From Lycium barbarum (Eukaryota > Streptophyta > Magnoliopsida > Solanales > Solanaceae), in assembly GCF_019175385.1 (NCBI RefSeq), contig NC_083338.1, positions 68,394,712 through 68,458,711 of the forward strand: a stretch of DNA of 64,000 bases, written 5' to 3'. Under the pieces are notes generated by a model that did not search any database, was not told where the DNA came from, and saw only the letters and a list, made by a program, of their open reading frames with translations. Made by a program: the position numbers and the translations under genes. Shown piece after piece: positions 60,844-64,000 of the stretch (position 1 is the first letter of the stretch; the number at the start of each line of letters is the position of its first letter).

Positions 60844-63678
60844 ATGTCTGCTAACACCGAAACCACCTCCCATGATGTTCCCTCGGTTTCTTCTCAAGGA
60901 ACCGAGCCAACTTCTCAGCCCAAGGGAAAAATCGCATTTTAGCCCACTGCTTTGGGCATTGTACCGTCCAAACCCAACTATAACAAGGATTTCAAGGTTG
61001 AAAAATCTTCTCTGGTTTCCGATAAAGGGTTTGATGTAAGATGGTACCCCTCGTCCATTACCGAGGACAAACTCGATCTAGTTCGGCCTGATTGCGGATG
61101 GGATAACCGTCCGGTACAAGTTTTTACCCTCGGACTTGATGAATCAATCACCGACCATCGGGAGGGCTTCTTATACGTTTACACCTACCCTTTCACACTC
61201 AAGCTCGACCCCTGGAGAGACCCGGTTATTCTAGATATGTGCCGGACTTACAATGTAACCCTGGCCCAGATTGGTCCGATTGTCTAGAGGACCGTGGCCT
61301 GCCTCTGGCTGTTGGCCAATGACTTAAAAAAGGAGTTCAGGCTGGCTCACTTCATCCGGTTATACTCCACGAGGTTGTTCCGGGGAGGTGTAATAAAGCT
61401 CGCTAAGCGAAGCCGAAACCCAATCTTCTCGAAGATGGACGAAGATAGAGACCGGGGTTGGCTGGAGCGTTACGTCTGGGTGAGGACCGTGGACATTATT
61501 CCGGCCAACTACATGCCCTTCCCGGAGAGGTGGAATGATAATCGTAAGTCATTTCTTTAAATAGTTGCTTTTGAATGCTTTGTCAAATACTAATCCTTTC
61601 ACATTCACACTATTTGTCCCCTTCTTTATACCAACCGTGGCGTGGATACCTGCGGCTGTCCGGAACATCAACAAATGGGTTAGTGCTCTTCTTAGCCAGC
61701 ACACCCACGAAGCACAGACATGGGGACTCCAATCGCGTGGCCGATGGGTCGCTCACATTCACGGTAAAACTTTATTTCTATCGGTATTCATTGCATTTTC
61801 TACCTTTCCCTTTCGTAACATCTTCGGCATTTAGGTTTACCCAAGGGCTCGGTGAACCCAAGATCGGAGCCAGCGGCCGAACCCGCTGCGTCGGCACCTG
61901 AGTTCGATTCAGCGGGTACCTCCCGTATCATTGCTGCCGCTAACAAGAGGAAAAAGCCCTCTGACAAAGGGCAGAAACGGAAGAAGAGGGCGAGGAGCGT
62001 CGTTCGGACTCTAAGAGATGAAATAGATCCCGAGTTCCTCGTTCGAAGGATCGGTGTGACTCCTCCCATTGCTTCTATTCCAGAGGAGGGTACCACAGCC
62101 GGGGAAGGACCGTCAGCTCCGGCCTTGCACACAGGTGGGGAAGAAATTCATTACCCGACTCCTCTAAGGTCGATTGAATTTATCGATATTTCAGGGGATG
62201 GTTCATCCAAGGAAACCCCCCTGCAAAGGATCAGAAGGTCCGACCGTGCACCCGAGACCGATCTAAGGGCTGAGTCGGTCCCCGAGACCGAAGTTCTAGT
62301 GGATGTGGGCCCACTTCCCGGCTATGAGACCACCGCACCTTCTGAGATCCCTGCCTCTACCGAGGCTGCTGAGGCCAGTCCAAGTACTCCAACTCCAACT
62401 TCAAGGTCGGATAACTTTGACGACATATTCCCCAACACTCCTCCTGCTACCGGCGAAGCTGCGGGTTTTGGACATCTCCCGATCCCTCGAGCCACGAGGG
62501 CAGCTAGCCGGACCACCGAGACTGGAGATAGGGATAGCCTGGTGCGTGTCTTCTCGTCCCCAAGTGTGGAACCTAGGAGGACCAGATCGGCGGTAATCAC
62601 CGTCCCCGAGGACTGTAACTTCTTGTCTTGCCCGGTGAAAGTAGCAAGCTACCTGAGGCCGCTCGTCTCGGACTCGGACAAACGGAAGATGAACAGAGTC
62701 CCCTGGCAGTGTCTTATTAACGAGGGCATGCACGCAGGCAATCGAGTAAGTTCATCAGCCATCCTTGCATAATTCATTGAGAATTTTAATTTCTCGTTTA
62801 TCCGAGTTTTAACTAGTTTCTTTTGCAGAGTGTGGTGCTTGTTAACGAGGCCTTCGTCTGCGCTCAGCAAGAAGTTGACGATCTCAAGGGCCAGCTGGAT
62901 GCCCAAGGTCAAGAAACGGAGAAGTTCCAGCGCCTTTTGCGGGTGAAGCAGGATGAATTGAACCGAGCAGTTACTCTTTCCAACCTTCAACACGAACTCG
63001 ACACGGCGAAGGCTTAAACCTTCGATTAAAAAATGAGTTGGCCGAGATGGTCAAGAAGAATCGGCTTCTTGAAGCGGACAAGGTCGGCCTTAGCCAGGAC
63101 AACACTCTTTTTTTCTCAAGGTTTGGTGAGCTCGAAGCCACGATCTCTCAACTCCGAGGGGAGCTTGACTTGGTCAAGTCCGATGTCGTGAGCATGGCCG
63201 AAAGGCATCAGTTGCTTGAATCCGAGAGTGCCAAGTACAAGGAGCGGATGAGGGTGTTTGAGCAAAAGGTAGAGGACAGGGCCCGGATATGTGATGAGCT
63301 GAAAACCGAACTCGAGGAGACGACCGAGGCTAATGATCTTCTCAAAGCCGAGCTCGAGTCGGCCACTCAAATCCAAAGGGTCTTCGATGAAGAGCGGGAT
63401 GAACTGGTGGCAAAGCTAGCCCAGGCTAAGGCCGATTTGGCAGAAGTCCTTTGGAGTGTGGAGGCTACCGAGGCTCATACTATGATTGCGGTGGAGTATG
63501 AACGGTGGAAGTCTCGGAGGGTCACCCTTGAGCAAGCCGGGCATGGCTTTGCGGATCTTCCGGCCTGATACTCGAAGCTAAAAGGGTTGAGGAAGAAGCT
63601 AAGAGAGCCCTCGATACTGACTTCGAAGATTCCGAGCGGACAGTGTCCGAACACTCCGGATCCAGCCATACCGGATAG
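60844..63678 (+). pseudogene. Transposase_28-like (putative gypsy-type transposon) gene, decayed, four exons
   Basis: Start ATG 60844 (MSANTETTSHDVPS). Exon 1 runs to 61543 (C|GTAAGT) with stops TAG at 60940 and 61285, the second where Trp fits (GPIV.RTVACLWLL). The domain with VRPDCGWDNRPVQVF and YVYTYPFTLKLDPW resembles the plant putative gypsy-type transposon family. Exon 2 is about 61637-61763 (VAWIPAAVRNINKW..GRWVAHIHG), but no AG precedes it closely. Exon 3, 61835-62745, is basic then acidic and disordered (KRKKPSDKGQKRKKRAR). Exon 4 starts at 62829 (TTTTGCAG|AGTG) and is a long coiled coil of Glu/Leu/Lys heptads; frameshifts near 63005 and 63565 break it, and the last frame ends at 63678. 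The family is known from non-autonomous retroelements; its role is not known. GC-rich against its flanks. Confidence 0.65.
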
Positions 63679-64000
63679 ACCAGGGCATGTAGTTAGCCTT
63701 TATTTTGTTTTTACCCTTTTTGGCTTGATTTTTGTTTTCCGACCTCGTAGGGGTCTCCGGTGTAAAAACCTTATATAAATGGAACATGCATTTTTCCTGA
63801 TTTTCTTTATTTCTTTTGCTTGAGTGCTTATGACTTTTTCCCCAATTGCCGGTCCATTTTTAGGACAAGCAAAAACTCGGAGTCATTATTTTGGACTGCC
63901 TAAGTATTGGCTTTTCTCTTCGTCCTGTACGTTTTGTCCGCGAATTTGATCGAGTGGTTTGCTCGTGGGACTTATCTAATGCTTTGTGAATTCAGACGTC
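63679..64000 (+). other. 3' flank of the retroelement gene
   Basis: T-rich 3' leader-like sequence with TTTATTTTGTTTTTACCC and CCTTATATAAATGG, then GC-mixed sequence to the window edge. The element continues outside; no LTR limit is visible. Confidence 0.4.

Overview
This window looks like repeat-rich heterochromatin of a flowering plant, most likely Solanaceae. I infer this from the style of the retrotransposons; there is no marker gene to prove it. No intact host gene is visible. About 53.5 kb is a stack of long-LTR Ty3/gypsy elements whose gag, protease, RT, RNase H, integrase and chromodomain-like C-termini resemble the Tekay/Del chromovirus lineage. The last 10 kb holds a CACTA-type transposon end with a captured GAPDH exon and a decayed gene of a second retrotransposon type.

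The stack can be resolved from LTR ends (TG...CA) and 5-bp target-site duplications (TSDs). Element A (+, 2980-53518) is the oldest: a truncated, stop-ridden gag-pol and a 3' LTR. Into its pol went element B (+, 5707-14968, TSD AGTTC on both sides). Into its 3' LTR went element E (-, 17564-52005, TSD AGAAG on both sides). Into the left LTR of E went element C (+, 18252-37384, TSD GTACC/ATACC). Into the 5' LTR of C went element D (+, 18836-29414, TSD ATTAT/AGTAT). Into the right LTR of E went element F (+, 44566-51179, TSD AGTAG on both sides). Upstream lie the end of another LTR (1-2441) and a reverse-strand LTR fragment (2442-2979).

D has the best coding capacity, an uninterrupted 1177-codon protease-RT-RNase H-integrase frame, but its gag has two stops and a frameshift, and its 3' LTR start and polypurine tract are deleted. 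C has a complete but broken pol including the chromodomain. E keeps a decayed gag but almost no pol. B and F are non-autonomous: large LTRs around non-pol interiors. B shares LTR and post-PBS leader sequence with D, so a D-type element probably mobilised it.

Shared non-coding structure is the most interesting content. B, D, E and F carry a hairpin just after the primer-binding site, with 12 or 13 of 13 stem positions pairing by compensatory changes; in B, D and F the loop is two bases plus a self-complementary hexamer, like a retroviral dimerisation site. The LTRs conserve an AG|GTATGT donor-like site and, about 1 kb later, a short covarying hairpin ending in a CAG acceptor-like site, which suggests introns inside the LTRs. 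B and F each contain a 5S rRNA-derived segment. Several LTRs carry different palindromes in what seems to be the same zone.

From 53519 on: a CACTA end with subterminal repeats (53590-53910), AT-rich sequence with a reverse-strand GAPDH exon (56630-56729) and another exon-like block (57972-58178), then a promoter region and a four-exon pseudogene (60844-63678) resembling the putative gypsy-type transposon (Transposase_28-like) family with a coiled-coil tail.
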